A stretch of DNA of 64,000 nt from Spirometra erinaceieuropaei (GCA_902702965.1 CACRXP010000182.1:317705-381704); one strand, 5' to 3'. Positions 46,164 to 57,468 are shown, numbered from the stretch's first letter. Notes: a model not told the origin generated them from the sequence alone. Made by a program: numbers and translations.

Positions 46164-46736
46164 TTATGATGTATTCCGTCTATGGCCTATCGAGACCACA
46201 CCTGGAAATTTTATAAGTAGTTGGTCGCCCTTTACTTTCAGGAGACTATGTAAAATGTGTTCATTAGTGACTGACTGACTTGCGATAAAATCTGGATACA
46301 ACATCAGTCTTCTGGGCAAGAAGTACCATGACTGCAAAAGCACGGTCGTTGGAAGTAATCGAACAGATCTTAGGCAATTTTCTCGGATATCTCCAAAATA
46401 TCTTACTCTCAAACGTTGCTGAAAACTGAATCTCGTATATCCCACAGTAGACGATAGGCGAGTCTGAAACTTTAAATGAGGAGATATTTTGCTTCTCGCG
46501 AGATGAAATCTATGATCTGATACCAACAGTGTTTCTTTGTCTCTCCGGTGAATACCTATGAACCAGTCGCTTCTCTCCCCAAGATGAGATTTCCTCTTGC
46601 TGACAGTCATAATAGCCGCCTTCGTGCGAAGTCCCCAACTGACTCCAGCGCGGCGTTCATGTTTGTAAGAGCTGGGGCGGCGATAGGTACGACTAAGTGG
46701 AGAAGTGTGCTCTATGCTCTGTCGATGGTTTGGCAA
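46164..46736 (-). other. Unassigned 190-codon open frame (longest in window)
   Basis: A continuous frame, rich in Arg, Ser, His and Leu, with no transmembrane segment, signal peptide or domain that I recognise. A 75-codon frame overlaps on the other strand (46548-46775). No PLE or transposase motif appears in any frame nearby, and no clear splice sites frame it. It may be a single-exon gene, a piece of an unknown element, or chance; length is the only evidence. Confidence 0.2.
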
Positions 46737-47292
46737 ATACTGACCTTCATTCGTTATTCTACTCGTCCACTATAGCTCTTCCTCAGCCTAAATAAATCAA
46801 ACAAGAGTCAAAAAAGGTACAAACAAAGTGGTGGACGGGAACTCCTAAAGCATTTTGACCAAAAAGAAGACGTAAAACTTCCAAGGGAAAAAGTACTAAT
46901 CAAAATCATAGCGGGAGTAAAATGAACTGACCGGCGTATGTCATTTGAAATGCTAATCTCCATATTTCAGATGTAATTAAGTTGGGTGTGTCGCATAATG
47001 CCATTGGCCCTTCATTCTGGGGTATATGTTTACCCTATAACCGTTTTCTAACTAAAACTGTGGTGAATGCTTAGCTTATACGTAGTTTTTTTGTTTCTCT
47101 ATTCCCCGACATGTGGGTATGATCACTATGGCCGTTTTTAATGTGGGACGCTGCATGTAAAAAACGACAGTGCACTTTTCTGCGTCATATATGGGTCATA
47201 CGTCTGCGCAAGCTTTGGCTCCGTCTACTTATGCACATTTATGATAAACATAGTGCTCACAGATTTGGCTACTCGTATGGATATATATATAA
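46737..47292. other. No recognised feature
   Basis: No supported features apart from a short AT run at 47279-47292. Confidence 0.4.
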
Positions 47293-47348
47293 ATGAACGA
47301 TCGGTGATCGCCCCCTTACATTATATATATATATATATATATATATAT
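47293..47348 (+). repeat. SINE fragment and TA microsatellite
   Basis: GAACGATCGGTGATCGCCCC resembles GATCGGTGAGCACCCC of the SINE at 57256. It is followed by a (TA)n run at 47322-47348. Confidence 0.5.
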
Positions 47349-48190
47349 CTTCCTTTGTTTTCCGTAACAAAATCACACCTCCCAGTGACTGCACCGTTGC
47401 CATCTTTTTAAAAAATTCCGTACGTTTTTACGAGAACTAGGAAGCCAAATTATCTGGAAATCTCTTCTTCTGGTGCCAAACCCAGTCTAGTCACGAATCA
47501 CAATTCTTCGTATCATAAGTTAGAAAGCGTGAAAATCTCTTCCAACTCCTCCTTTAGGTTATGTCATTACACAACAATGATGATATTTTTCGAATACGCG
47601 GGGCAAATTATGCCTAATATGATCTATAGGCGGCTCGAATACGGGCGTAATTTTAAGTAATCTTGGGAATATGCATCATAGAACCTTAAAGAAATAAAAA
47701 TAATGTAAAAAAGAGGCACTGTCTGAGTAGACACACGAATAAATCTTAATAGATCTTATCTACTAACTTTATTCCAAGGGCTAGAAACCAATTTCGTTTT
47801 AACCCATCAGGATTGTTCGACTACTACGCACGAGGGTATAAGACGTTGACTTACGTGTGAATTAGTACATAGTGAGGCAAACTTACGCAGCATCTGTCGC
47901 ACTCGATTTTCCTTTGCCCTTCCGGGACTTGTGTCAAGAAATATTCAAGAAGATCGAAGGTGAGATCGGGCGCAGTTACTGGTAAAGCTAAACAGCCCCT
48001 CTAGACGTGTCATGCATAACTTGATTCCTGCCGCAGGCTTTCAAGGGACCACCACGGTCCCATTAAGATGGGGTCATTTAGGCCTGACTCTGGCCTGAGA
48101 GGAAACAATAATTTCATCAGTTGATGACTCTTCATGCCACAACTCCTAGAACTTTATGATAGAAACAACTGAGGAATGCGCTGATCTGCC
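47349..48190. other. No recognised feature
   Basis: AT-rich, without supported features. Confidence 0.4.
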
Positions 48191-48235
48191 GTGAAAATGG
48201 TTTTCCCAGTGCCCAACTCACTTCACCTATGTTAC

Positions 48236-48400
48236 AGTCGACGGTCCGCACCTGTCCGTCAGGCACAGCGAGTGACGCGACGTGAAGTCTACGCTCCGGC
48301 CGACATCAGTGTCCTCCCCGTGAAGCGAAGTCGTAGCGAACCTGTCGACAACAATTCCAAGCGCCATTCTAATTCAACGAATTCACTTCGAGGCCCGTAG
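48236..48400 (+). CDS. Candidate terminal exon of an unknown gene
   Basis: A pyrimidine-rich stretch ending CACCTATGTTACAG at 48235 could be a splice acceptor. The frame from there is GC-richer than its surroundings and reads S-R-R-S-A-P-V-R-Q-A-Q-R, REVYAPADISVLPVKRSRSE, P-V-D-N-N-S-K-R-H-S-N-S-T-N-S-L-R-G-P, stop. This is a basic, Ser-rich C-terminus typical of real proteins. An AATAAA poly(A) signal lies at 48491-48496, about 90 bases after the stop. The continuous frame begins at an ATG at 48191. No protein family is recognised and no upstream exon was found. Confidence 0.3.
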   Translation, partial: SRRSAPVRQAQRVTRREVYAPADISVLPVKRSRSEPVDNNSKRHSNSTNSLRGP

Positions 48401-48490
48401 TGAGGTCAGTAATCTGATCTATCTATCCAGAGAGAAACCGTTATGAGGCCGTTTATTTTCATGGCTTCTCTCTTTCAGACTAGCCCTTGG

Positions 48491-48496
48491 AATAAA
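48491..48496 (+). terminator. Possible poly(A) signal AATAAA
   Basis: Canonical hexamer placed 90 bases after the stop of the candidate exon. AATAAA is common by chance in AT-rich DNA, so it counts only with the exon call. Confidence 0.25.
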
Positions 48497-48769
48497 ACCG
48501 TCAGTTTTCTTCTTATTTCAAACCACCCTAGGAATTTCTTAATGGCCTTTTTACACAAGGTAGACGGGTCGGTTCTCTCCTCGTCTGTTCGTTGGTACAT
48601 CAAGCTGAAACCGATTTGAAAAAATAAAATATCGCCTATGTTTTACAGCAAAGCCGTGTTAGATTGTCTACGATGCTGACAGCTGTTGCATCACTTCCAC
48701 TTGCATCACTATCACTTTTTCATCGAGACAAATACCTCGTTCGGATAGCGACTCACAGCTACAGTGAGT

Positions 48770-49308
48770 GACCGGTCTCGTGAAATTCTGGCTGAAATTC
48801 TAAAATGCGTTTTTGTTCAGGAAGAATTACTAAGGCACGGCTGTAAAACTTATTACCTTGCGGCATAATCCAATAATATTGGAGCCTTAGCAGCATGTCA
48901 GCTTTTGAAGACACGGCTTTTCAATCTCCTGTAGAAACCGTTATCGGTAGAAAATGACTACTTAATTAGCATACATTTTTCCCACTGATTTTCGCTAGTC
49001 TTGCAAATTCAAATATATTTTGAAGAAATCACGAACGAAAACGGCTTGCTGTCATTTCTTTGATAGAGAATTATGTAATCTTTATATTTTATACTCGAAG
49101 GAGGAGTATAAATGGGTTCTAAAAATATTTTCTAATTTCCGATTTATTGGGAACCTAAGCGGTCTTTGCATTAGCGCTTAGTGAATTTAGTCTACAAGTT
49201 GCACGCTTTCCGTAAAACAATCTACTATTCTTCTATGCCATTAGCAAGATATCATATAGAGTCAAAAATTTTGCAATAAATGGCGACCTTGTTGTACATT
49301 TCATGGGG
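48770..49308 (-). mobile_element. Foldback element, half copy
   Basis: Begins TA-CAGTGAGTGACC and follows one arm plus the central segment (GCATTAGCGCTTAGTGAATT ... TTGTACATTTCATGGGG). It then breaks off, with the second arm missing. It is the same orientation as the full copy 750 bp downstream at 50064. Confidence 0.75.
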
Positions 49309-50063
49309 ATCATCTTCAAACAATGGGATTTCAGCAATACTTCACTTTCCACCGAGAAGTGCCTTCCAGATCTTCTTGCACATGACACCCATTAGTCAAC
49401 AAGCAGCGGACTCCATAAGATTTTGGCGATCAACCAAGAATGTTAAAGGATTACAAACACTAGCAAAACGACATTTGCCGCGTTCTGTGAAGGAGACATT
49501 TCTCCGTTTTTGGGGATGTGCTAGCCCGTGACACATCGCATTTTAATATTAACAGAGCTTGCAGATCAGACGCCCGCAGTCCACAGAACAGGGGACCTGC
49601 TTTCCGCCCAAATGGTCTGCGCACACGATTATGTTGCCACCCTTTACCTCACCAGTCTGGGGATTTCATACTGTGGGTATCGGTGCAGGCATTTGAGACT
49701 GCATCTTCTGACAAACTGCGGAAAAGTGCGTTCATCCATGTCTAACATTCAGTGAAAAATCGTCAATCCCTGCTCACACACCACGTGAGCGGACTGATCG
49801 AGTTGTCGAATATGCCTCCATTTCGCCCACAGCCTAGACGGTTTAAAACATTTGATCTGGTCTCATGCATGCAGACAGAGAAGAATGTGTGAGGCCATGA
49901 GACAGATGACAAGAGTATGAACTGACAGTTCTGACGGATTAATGGGGTATAAAATAGCTTCTAGGAATTGAAGATCTTTTATCAACAGGGACGATTAAGT
50001 AGTGCAATGTCTTTCAGCAATGAAATTCGTCTTATTTGCAATGTAGGAAAGATGTGTAACATA
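49309..50063. other. Unassigned stretch between two foldback elements
   Basis: Three overlapping frames of 75-83 codons (49280-49755), GC-richer than average, without recognisable motifs. No repeat match was found in the window. Confidence 0.35.
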
Positions 50064-51049
50064 TACAGTGAATGAGCGACCTCATGGAATGTTGGCTGAA
50101 ATTCTTAAATTCGTTTTCAATTAGGAAGGATTACTTACTCGCGGTTGTAGTACTGATTAACTTGCGGCATAATTCTATAATATTTCGTACCTGACAGAAT
50201 GTCAGCTTTTTAATACACTGCTTTTCAAACTCCTGCAGAAACCGTACTTAGTGAAAAATGACCGTTTAATTGGCATGCCATTTTCCCATTAATTTTCGGT
50301 GGTCCTGCGAATTCGAATATATTTTATAAAATTCCTCAACACGTATATGCTTTCGTTCAGTTAATTGATAGAGAACCACGGCATATTTATATTTCATACT
50401 CGTAGAGAAAATAGAACTAGGTTTCTAATTGCCGAAGTACTTTGGAGCCTGAACGGGCTTTGTATTAGAACTTAGTGACTGCAGTCTACAACGTGGATTC
50501 GCTCCGCGTAAAATGATTACCTATTCTTCTATTTGTTTGAAATATATCATATACAATCCAAACAATTTTGCAGTTGATTTGGACTATGCTGTTCATTTCA
50601 TGAGGAGCAGTGGTAAGCGGACAGATACGATGCTGTATGGATGGAAATTGCACGGTCTTAAGAAATCTCTAAACCAGACACTTTTTAAAACCTAATTGTA
50701 CCCATTCTTCGAGTATACTATATAAAGATTACATAATTCTCGATCAAATAAATATAAGAAAGCATAATTTTTTTCATGGTTTCTATAAAATTTATTTGAA
50801 TTTGCAAGGCCCTCAAAAATTAATATGAACAAGGCATGTTGTTTAAGCAGCCATTTTTTTACCGAGAATGCTTTCTACCGGAGATTGAAGGGCAGTGCAT
50901 TCAAAAACTGACATCCTGCCGAGTCTGAAGTATTATATGATTATGCCGCAAGATAATTAGTATTACAGCCGCACCTAAGTAATCCTTCCTGATATAAAAT
51001 ACATTTCCGGATTTCAGACAACATTTCATGCAATCGGTCACTTACTGTA
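50064..51049 (-). mobile_element. Foldback DNA element, full but diverged copy
   Basis: TA-flanked, 986 bp, ends CAGTGAATGAGCGACC and GGTCACTTACTG. The central segment is reversed relative to 10257. More mutated than the 10257 and 22896 copies. Confidence 0.8.
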
Positions 51050-52064
51050 AATAGCAATCAAGAAGTTGTCAGCATTTTTTCCAACAAAGTGTTGCTTGTT
51101 TTTTGTCAGGAACTGAATTATTGACCTCATTGTCATCTAATGATCACAGCTTCGGTAAAATAATTTGCTTTCGGAAGAGATGGTGAATGATAAGATTAAT
51201 TTGCAGTTAATTATTTCCTCCTCCTTCTCCTGCTTTCAAAATTCTCAGCATGCAAACAAGTTGCAGAACCCTCTACATCGAAAAATGTAAGTGCATATAA
51301 CGACCACCAAACTGACATTGTTACACTTATATGCAAACACATTTGTCATGGACTTTTAAACGCGTAGTGGTGTTCCATATACGGCATAGATGCTTTAACC
51401 CGCTTTTTGACTCCACGTCGCAAAAACTGGCTTCGTTGTCTCATGAACATCTTATTCTCCTGGTTAACGACATTAAATATGACTACTCAATTTCCATTTT
51501 GCTTTTAAGGATCGAATGCCTCGTTTCCTTCAAAGCTCGTGTCGATACTTCTCGTAACCACAGATGAATCACCTATCCTAAGTTCTCCAATCAAAAACAG
51601 AACTCCACTGTCCGGTTCTTAGTGTCGTGCTTTGCGTTTTCTTTCACGTCTTCCCGTTAGCAACCAGTGGGCATTGCAACCAAAGGCAAAGGACAAATTG
51701 TGGATTGCTACACATTCCGAAATACGTTGGTTTCCTTCAGAACCTTAGAACAGGTAATGCTCTACTTGTCTTCAATTTTTACAAGCCCGCCTATATACTA
51801 AATATCTTAAAACGTTTTCAATTGAATTATTGTTATATGTGGTTCTATTAGACAAGGTAGAATCAGAACTGGAAGAACTCTTTCTTTACGTCTCTGAGAG
51901 CTCAAAAGAAACATTTTGAAAGCCAGGTCCGGCTGACAGTCCAAAGGATTTTAGGGTCTATAGAGAAAATGGAGATCTCGCGCCCAAAACGATAAGTTTT
52001 TATGCCAGTTGTCTCTTCTAGTTCAACGTTTTTTTCCTTTTTCCATCATTAGTTGAAAAATTAT
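51050..52064. other. No recognised feature
   Basis: Unassigned short frames (51331-51567, 51627-51851). Confidence 0.4.
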
Positions 52065-52230
52065 TAAACCCAAATGTGATTAAACTCGAGTCGTCCGACG
52101 GGGTCTCGTAGCTCATGTGGTAAGAGCGTTGGCTGTACTAAAGCCTTCTGCTTACTGCGTGGGTTCCAATCCCATCGAGGCGCCGAGTTTTTCACAGTTG
52201 GGTCAATATGAATTATGCGAAATCTGCCAA
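52065..52230 (+). repeat. Single tRNA-like unit
   Basis: Matches the right unit of 24852-25286: ACTCGAGTCGTCCGACGGGG leader, A box TAGCTCATGTGG, B box GGTTCCAATCC (one change), GAGTTTTTCACAGTTGGGTC trailer. No inverted partner, so either a founder-type single unit or a half element. Confidence 0.65.
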
Positions 52231-52299
52231 AATGCCCATAAAATGTTAAACACTTTGCTGAGGAACAAACCACACTGACACATGTTTACGCTAAAGTAG

Positions 52300-52620
52300 T
52301 TGCACCACGTGACAACTTTACACTTACTTCCAATTTGTCCATTTTTACCCTCAAACAACCCGTCGCTATCATCATATGTTGTCTGCCCTTCGTCTGGGAC
52401 AGCAGTAGAGAAATGTCTTCAAAATATTTCTACTTCCACAGTTTCTTTAGCGGATGGCGTCCCAACATTTCTACTTGAGTCCAGCTTTGCACAGATAACA
52501 TTCTTTTTCTCTTGTCTTACCGATATATCTCCTTTGCAGGAAGGGATTCGGGATGCTTTGCGAACACACTCAATCTCCTTCTCCATTTTTCCGTTTACTC
52601 GAACTTCTGAGGCTCGCTGA
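52300..52620 (+). other. Unassigned 106-codon frame with a strong acceptor-like site
   Basis: The frame is Ser/Thr-rich. Inside it, CTTACCGATATATCTCCTTTGCAG, preceded by a long pyrimidine stretch, looks like a splice acceptor at about 52539, followed by E-G-I-R-D-A-L-R-T-H-S. No donor or upstream exon is convincing. Low-confidence coding candidate. Confidence 0.15.
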
Positions 52621-52799
52621 AAGAGTTGCCTAGTATACTAGAATCCCTCCCTCTCCAAATACTTGGAGCCTCCGCTATCTGCGTATAAAGTCAGTTGCAT
52701 TATGTTGTACATGGTTGCGGCTGGGTTCCACTCTGCTTTACCAGACCTAGACAAGGGTTGCCATGCGTATGCATGTGTATTTTTTTGACTGTTTTAAAG

Positions 52800-52870
52800 C
52801 TACGACAATTCTTATAGCAGCATTCAGAAGATGCGTTGGCAGGCATGCGTTGCTTTCGATAAGTCCTCCT
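52800..52870 (-). repeat. Inverted scrap of PLE family B 3' region
   Basis: TAGCAGCATTCAGAAGATGC ... GGCATGCGTTGCTTTCGATA matches 56296-56345 and, inverted, 56143-56180 of the family B element. It abuts the 5' truncated end of the family A copy. Confidence 0.5.
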
Positions 52871-52894
52871 TAAGTCAGTACACTTAAATGGGAA

Positions 52895-54480
52895 CTAGGT
52901 ATGGTCCGACATGTCAGTAATTGGAAAATCGGTGACGGACGGAGGATGCTATCTTTAGACGTAGCATTATTGTTTACTAATGTACCCTTAGCCGAAACAA
53001 TAAACTACCTTTGTGACGTTATCCGCGACACGAACTACCCATTAGGCATGCCGCTGGAGACGCTAAAAGAGCTACTGACACGGTGCACGTAAAATGTCCA
53101 GTTTCTCTGCAATGGTCAACTGTACCGGCAAATAGACGGCGTAGCGATAGGCTCACCGCTCGGCCCATCCCTCGCAAATGTCTTCATGGGCAAAGTCGAG
53201 GTGATAAGTTTACAAGACACCATTAATGACCTCAGCTTCTACGGTCGGTACGTGGACGATATTTTCTGCCTGACGGATGTTACCACCGACACAGACGTCC
53301 TGATTCAAAAATTCACACCCCTCGCTAACGTTCTCTGCAGAGTTTGAGGCAAACAATGAAATCGCGTTCCTCGACGTTCTTCTGCACAGACAAGAGGATG
53401 GGTCTATCCAACGTAGAGTATTCCGAAAGAAAACCTGGACGGGACAATACATCAACTTTCACAGTTTTGTTCCCCTTAATATTAAACGCAACTTGTTCCA
53501 GGGATTGGCAGCTAGAGTGCGACGTATCTGCTCTCCTGAGACTGTGGAGGCAGAACTCCAGCAGCTGCGGGATACACTCCACGAAAACGGATACCCAGAA
53601 AGATTTATCCTTCGAAATATAGCAGAGCGCACTGCAAAGCCTACCATGGCGACTGCAGAAAAGAAGGACTTATTTATAAGATTGCCTTTTCAAGGGGACG
53701 CAGCACGTGAACTAGTATAGAGACGTCTGAAGACAGCGATCACTAGCGCTTTCCCCTCGGCGAACTTACGTGTGTGTTTCACTAACTCTCTTCTCCTACG
53801 CTTGGGAGGTAAAGACCGACTCCCGTTGCAGGCCACATCGATGTGTATTTATTCATTCACTTGCTCCTGTGGAGCGGGATACATTGGCCGTACAACGAGG
53901 CGCTTGGAAAAGAGAGTACGTGAACACATACCGGCCTGGCTAGGCAAAGGCGAGAAGAAATCGATCTCGAGTTCTATTCTCGCACATCTTGTCGATACGA
54001 ATCACCGGGTCGATGCTAAAGAAGCCTTTTTAGATTGTCTACCGGACACTAGCAGGCTTCTGCAAAGGCCTACGCCAACGGGTGCTAGCCACAGCTGAGA
54101 CAGTGGCTATACGGCTAGCCAATCCAGTGCTATGCTGTCAGAAGACTCTGACACAGGCGCTCTGTCTTCCGTGGCCGACGCCGACCCCAACGTCGCCCCA
54201 ACCTCCTGATGCCAGGGCGTGTTCACAAGGTGCCCGAAGTACTCACAGCCTTTGCCCCCGCTCTTTCTCGCCCCCTGAACCCAATGACCACGATACGCCG
54301 ACCACGCCATAGCACGCATCGGCATGCGAGTGGCGTGGGAACGATCGATGTTAATTGTCCCCGAATCATTTATAAGTCTTGTAATTCACATAACTTAAAC
54401 TTCATTGTAACCGTTTTGGCCTGATGAAGAGTTACTGAAAATACGTGTTCGCCAATTTGACTTTCAATTGTAACATGGGA
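52895..54480 (+). pseudogene. PLE family A, most complete copy: RT, linker, GIY-YIG endonuclease, 3' UTR
   Basis: RT motifs in order: LSLDVALLFTNVPLAETINY (first catalytic Asp), QIDGVAIGSPLGPSLANVFM, F-Y-G-R-Y-V-D-D-I-F (catalytic pair, about 53240-53270) and NNEIAFLDVLLHRQEDGSI. The linker is NFHSFVPLNIKRNLFQGLAA, then N-G-Y-P-E-R-F-I-L-R-N. The endonuclease is MCIYSFTCSCGAGYIGRTTR...KRVREH...AHLVDTNHRVDAKEAF. Breaks: a stop at 53090 (Leu in family B), a frameshift near 53335, a stop at 53718 and a frameshift near 54055. The N-terminal block is missing. Such proteins copy their RNA at a nick made by the GIY-YIG nuclease; this copy cannot. Confidence 0.92.
54416..54455 (+). ncRNA. Hammerhead-like motif, family A (best copy)
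   Basis: TTGGC, CTGATGA, AGAGTTACT, GAAA, ATACGTGTT, C, GCCAA. TTGGC and GCCAA form five perfect pairs as stem I and the conserved core is intact. Stem II would be only A-T and G-C with a five-base loop. Stem III is AAT/GTT around ACGT, or an intermolecular duplex through the near-palindrome. Family A copies at 6776 and 61213 keep the parts but with weaker stem II, so catalysis is uncertain. Confidence 0.4.
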
Positions 54481-54687
54481 ATATTCGCTGAACTTAGTTC
54501 TTAAAGACAAACAGAGAGAGAGCGGAAGGGCGCGGAAAGTTTCATGTAGTTAGTCAACCTTTGACCACGGTAAGCCCGGTGCCTGAGCAAGGGTACGTTT
54601 GACGCATTACATTTTACAGACTACCCAATCATTAAGGCGGTAAAATACATCGGGCAATTTCTATCAATCAGGCAGCATGAAATAGGA
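54481..54687. other. Spacer between two PLE copies
   Basis: Includes a short GAGA run (54511-54522). The next PLE may begin inside this stretch, but no motif is readable before 54688. Confidence 0.4.
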
Positions 54688-56140
54688 ATTCACAGGAAGC
54701 ACACTCAAAGAACTATTACTAAGATGTACATTAAATGAGCAGTTCCTTTTTGACAACCAGCTCTGTTGACAAATAGATTGCGTTGGTATGAACTATCCGC
54801 TCGGCCCTCGCCTAACCGTTTTTTTCATGGGCTAGCCTAAACATTACGGCCGCAACACTAGTGATATCTTTGCAAGTACCACCAGAGCAACAGACATAGC
54901 TGCCCTCTTAAATGCGATAAACCGAACTCGTCCGTCGAACGGGTTTCCGTTGGAGATGGAAACGACCGACTCACTCCCTTCCTTAGATGTTCTTTTAAAC
55001 TGGAGACCTAACGGTAGCGTCCGATGAAGCGCCTATCGGAAGAAACTCTAGCCTGGACAATGCATAAACATTTTTTTAGGTTTTTACCCCTCCACTAATA
55101 ACGAAATCTGGTCCAATGTTTGGCACAAAGCGCTAGAAATATTTGTTCAACAGGTAGCATCGAGATGTATGTTAAAAAATCCAGTACTTGCTCCGCGAAT
55201 ACGGGTATTCTGACAGGTCTATTGCAAAGAACCTTGCCGACCGACCGGTAACACCCATCACATCGACTGCCGAAAACCAAATATAGTTGCTCAAAGTAAC
55301 CTTCCACGGTGACGCTGCGAGTAAACTCCTAAGATGACACCATGATCAAACCTTATCGTGAACCGTCCCAGCAGCAAGGTTTCAAATATCACTCTCTACT
55401 AACCCTAATTCACGCGGAGAAGGTAAGGATAAGTTGTCATCGCAGACCACTTCAGTGTGTATCCCTTCCTTCGCTTGCTCCCGCGGAGCAGGTTATATTG
55501 GTCGCACGAGTCGGCGCTTATCCAAGAGATTCAAGGATTCGGGTATCCTTCTCCACTAACCCGGAGAAGGCAAGGGTAAGTTGTCACCGCAGACCACCTT
55601 AATGTGCATCTATTCCTTCACTTGCTCCTGTGGAACAGGTTATGTTGGTCGTACGAGTTGGCGCCTATCCAGGAGAATACGAGAATAGCCCCCGGCATGG
55701 CTGGCAAAAAGTGAAACTAGGAGCATAAGCAACGCCATTCTCGCGCATGTGGTCGACTCCGGACATCATGTAGACCCAAATGAAGCGTTTCGTGTGATCT
55801 ATAAGGTCCCATCGAACTATCCTAAACCATTGGGACAGCGCCTGGTAGCAACAGCAGAGGCGGCCGCCATCAGTTTGCGAAAACCAATTTTTTGCGCACA
55901 GAAGAACCATGTTCAGGCCCCGCGCCTACAGAGGTCAAAGGTCGACTAACGCTACAACTCTCCCGCGTCCTTCCGCTCTCACCCCACCCCTGACACTGAC
56001 TGCTACTACCTCCCCCCTCATCCACATTCCCACACCCAGCCTGTGTGTTAAGGCGAACTTTAATCGATTTATCTTGTCACTGACGTGCTTTACTTCTACC
56101 CCCTTCCCATGTAATTGTACTGGCCCGACAAGAATTTGTC
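54688..56140 (+). pseudogene. PLE family B relic with RT remnant and doubled GIY-YIG segment
   Basis: GSTLKELLLRCTLNEQFLFD, NQLC-stop-QIDCVGMNYPLG and PRLTVFFMG align codon for codon with the RT of the family A copy. Then follow SDIFASTTRATDIAALLNAI and PSLDVLL, and a decayed linker. The endonuclease start is duplicated: SVCIPSFACSRGAGYIGRTS at 55460 and LMCIYSFTCSCGTGYVGRTS at 55607. HVVDSGHHVDPNEAFRVIYK and GQRLVATAEAAAISLRKPIF come next, then a Pro-rich end and 3' UTR. The Y-V-D-D site is lost and many stops are present. Clearly more decayed than family A. Confidence 0.85.
55416..55700 (+). repeat. 147-bp tandem duplication of the GIY-YIG segment
   Basis: Unit 1 is 55416-55562 and unit 2 starts at 55563; both begin GGAGAAGG and contain the G-Y-I/V-G-R-T-S strand. 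The period is a multiple of three, so both units share a frame, although a stop (taa at about 55558) now separates them. Confidence 0.8.
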
Positions 56141-56345
56141 GAAAGCTTTGTATGCTCGCCACCTTATCTTCAGATAAGCCACTTTCGTTGAACGCGTCTT
56201 CCGCTTATAACATGAATAAGTCTGAAACAACTGCTGTCTGGATCCTACCGGTTTACTGTTTCTCCACATGTTGCATTTTGAGCTGCGAAAATTTCTATAG
56301 TAGCATTCAGAAGAGGAGCTGGCGAGCATGCATCGCTTTCGATAA
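56117..56345. repeat. Family B 3' motif with inverted copy
   Basis: GGCCCGACAAGAATTTGTCG and AAAGCTTTGTATGCTCGCC (56120-56158) correspond to the hammerhead-like region of family A, but core bases are changed. The following part recurs inverted at about 56296-56345 (CGAAAGCGATGCATGCTCGC on the minus strand), so about 130 bases are enclosed by a 40-bp inverted repeat. Confidence 0.55.
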
Positions 56346-56349
56346 CTAA

Positions 56350-56740
56350 TAGCATTAGCAGCGCCATTCTCGCGCATGTTCATGATTCCGGACATCGTGC
56401 GGACACCAGCAAAGCTTTTCGTGTGATTTATATGGTCCCCACGAGCTATCCTAATCTACTGGACCAGCAACTGCTAGTAACAGTAGAAGCAGCCGCAATC
56501 AGGTTACGAAAATCGAACCTATGCGGCCCGAAGAACCTCGTTCAGCCTCCCCGCTGACAGTGAGCAAAAGGTGATTAACTACATGCAACATTTCGCATTC
56601 TTTCGCTCTCGTCCCGCCTGCGATTGAAAACTAACTTTTATTAATTTTACCATCACTGGCGTGTTTAGCTTTACCCCGTTCCATATAATTTTACTGGCCT
56701 GAGAAGAATTTACTGAAAGCAACGTATACATAACATTTAT
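56350..56740 (+). pseudogene. Partial tandem repeat of the family B 3' end
   Basis: S-S-A-I-L-A-H-V-H-D-S-G-H-R-A-D-T-S-K-A-F-R, then VIYMVPTSYPNLLDQQLLVT and VEAAAIRLRKSNLCGPKN, repeat the C-terminal half of the endonuclease found at 55730-55900. The 3' UTR ends in GGCCTGAGAAGAATTTACTG, a hammerhead-like relic with one core base deleted. Head-to-tail partial copies are typical of PLE insertions. Confidence 0.75.
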
Positions 56741-56869
56741 CGATTACTACTCTGCGCTTAACTTTATTCCACACAAAACCCGTCGAAAAAAAGCCTTTAA
56801 GTGCGCCTCGTCTAACTGAACTGTTTCTTGGCTTAAAGATTATTTCGCCTTTCACGCTTACTTTGTCCA

Positions 56870-57170
56870 GTTCGGTTATCGCAAATCAACTCTTCTTTGT
56901 AATGGATGTAGGGTGCCTCAGCTTTCGCGTTATGACTGTCAAAGCTTTTTCGTAGTAAACACAGATCTCCGTTGTCCGACTGAGTTCATTCAGTGTTAGT
57001 GGACCTACAAAAAATATACTGCACCTTTAAGCGCACCCTGTTAACCGAACTCGAGAGAAAAATCTACGTTCGCGACAATTCCCCACTAAACGTTTGCTTG
57101 CCTCCGTGTTCGGTAGTTATAGGTATCCCTGTTTTTCTCAAACTAATGAATTTCGAATATTGCTCAAGTT
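56870..57170 (+). pseudogene. Putative PLE 5' region, copy 1
   Basis: Aligns over its full length with 60888-61200 on the minus strand (GTTCGGTTATCGCAAAT, CTGTCAAAGC, TCCGTYGTCCGA, TTCGCGACAA). One frame stays alike in both: CTFKRTLLTELERKIYVRDN here and SIFKRKLLTELERKIHVRDK there. In both places it lies just downstream of a PLE 3' motif, as the start of a following head-to-tail unit would. No RT follows, and assignment as PLE 5' sequence is inferred from position. Confidence 0.5.
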
Positions 57171-57171
57171 G

Positions 57172-57468
57172 ATATAGGCAGTCGCCGCTGTGCGGCCGCT
57201 GGTAGGGCTCGAGAGAGAGTCCACAAGGCACAAGGGAACGAGTGAGTTTTGTAAGAAAGATCGGTGAGCACCCCTACCATTGTATATTTCCGATCGACAG
57301 GGTAATGGGCTTGTGTCTCAGTGGTTAAAGGCGTGGACGTCTAACAAACAGGTCGCGAGTTCGAGCCTCGGGTGTGCCACACTTCGGAGTTGGGCATAAC
57401 TAGCTGACAACGGCTAATAAGCCAGAAATGGCGATTCCAGTCTCTTGTCTTCGTCGGTAATATCATTC

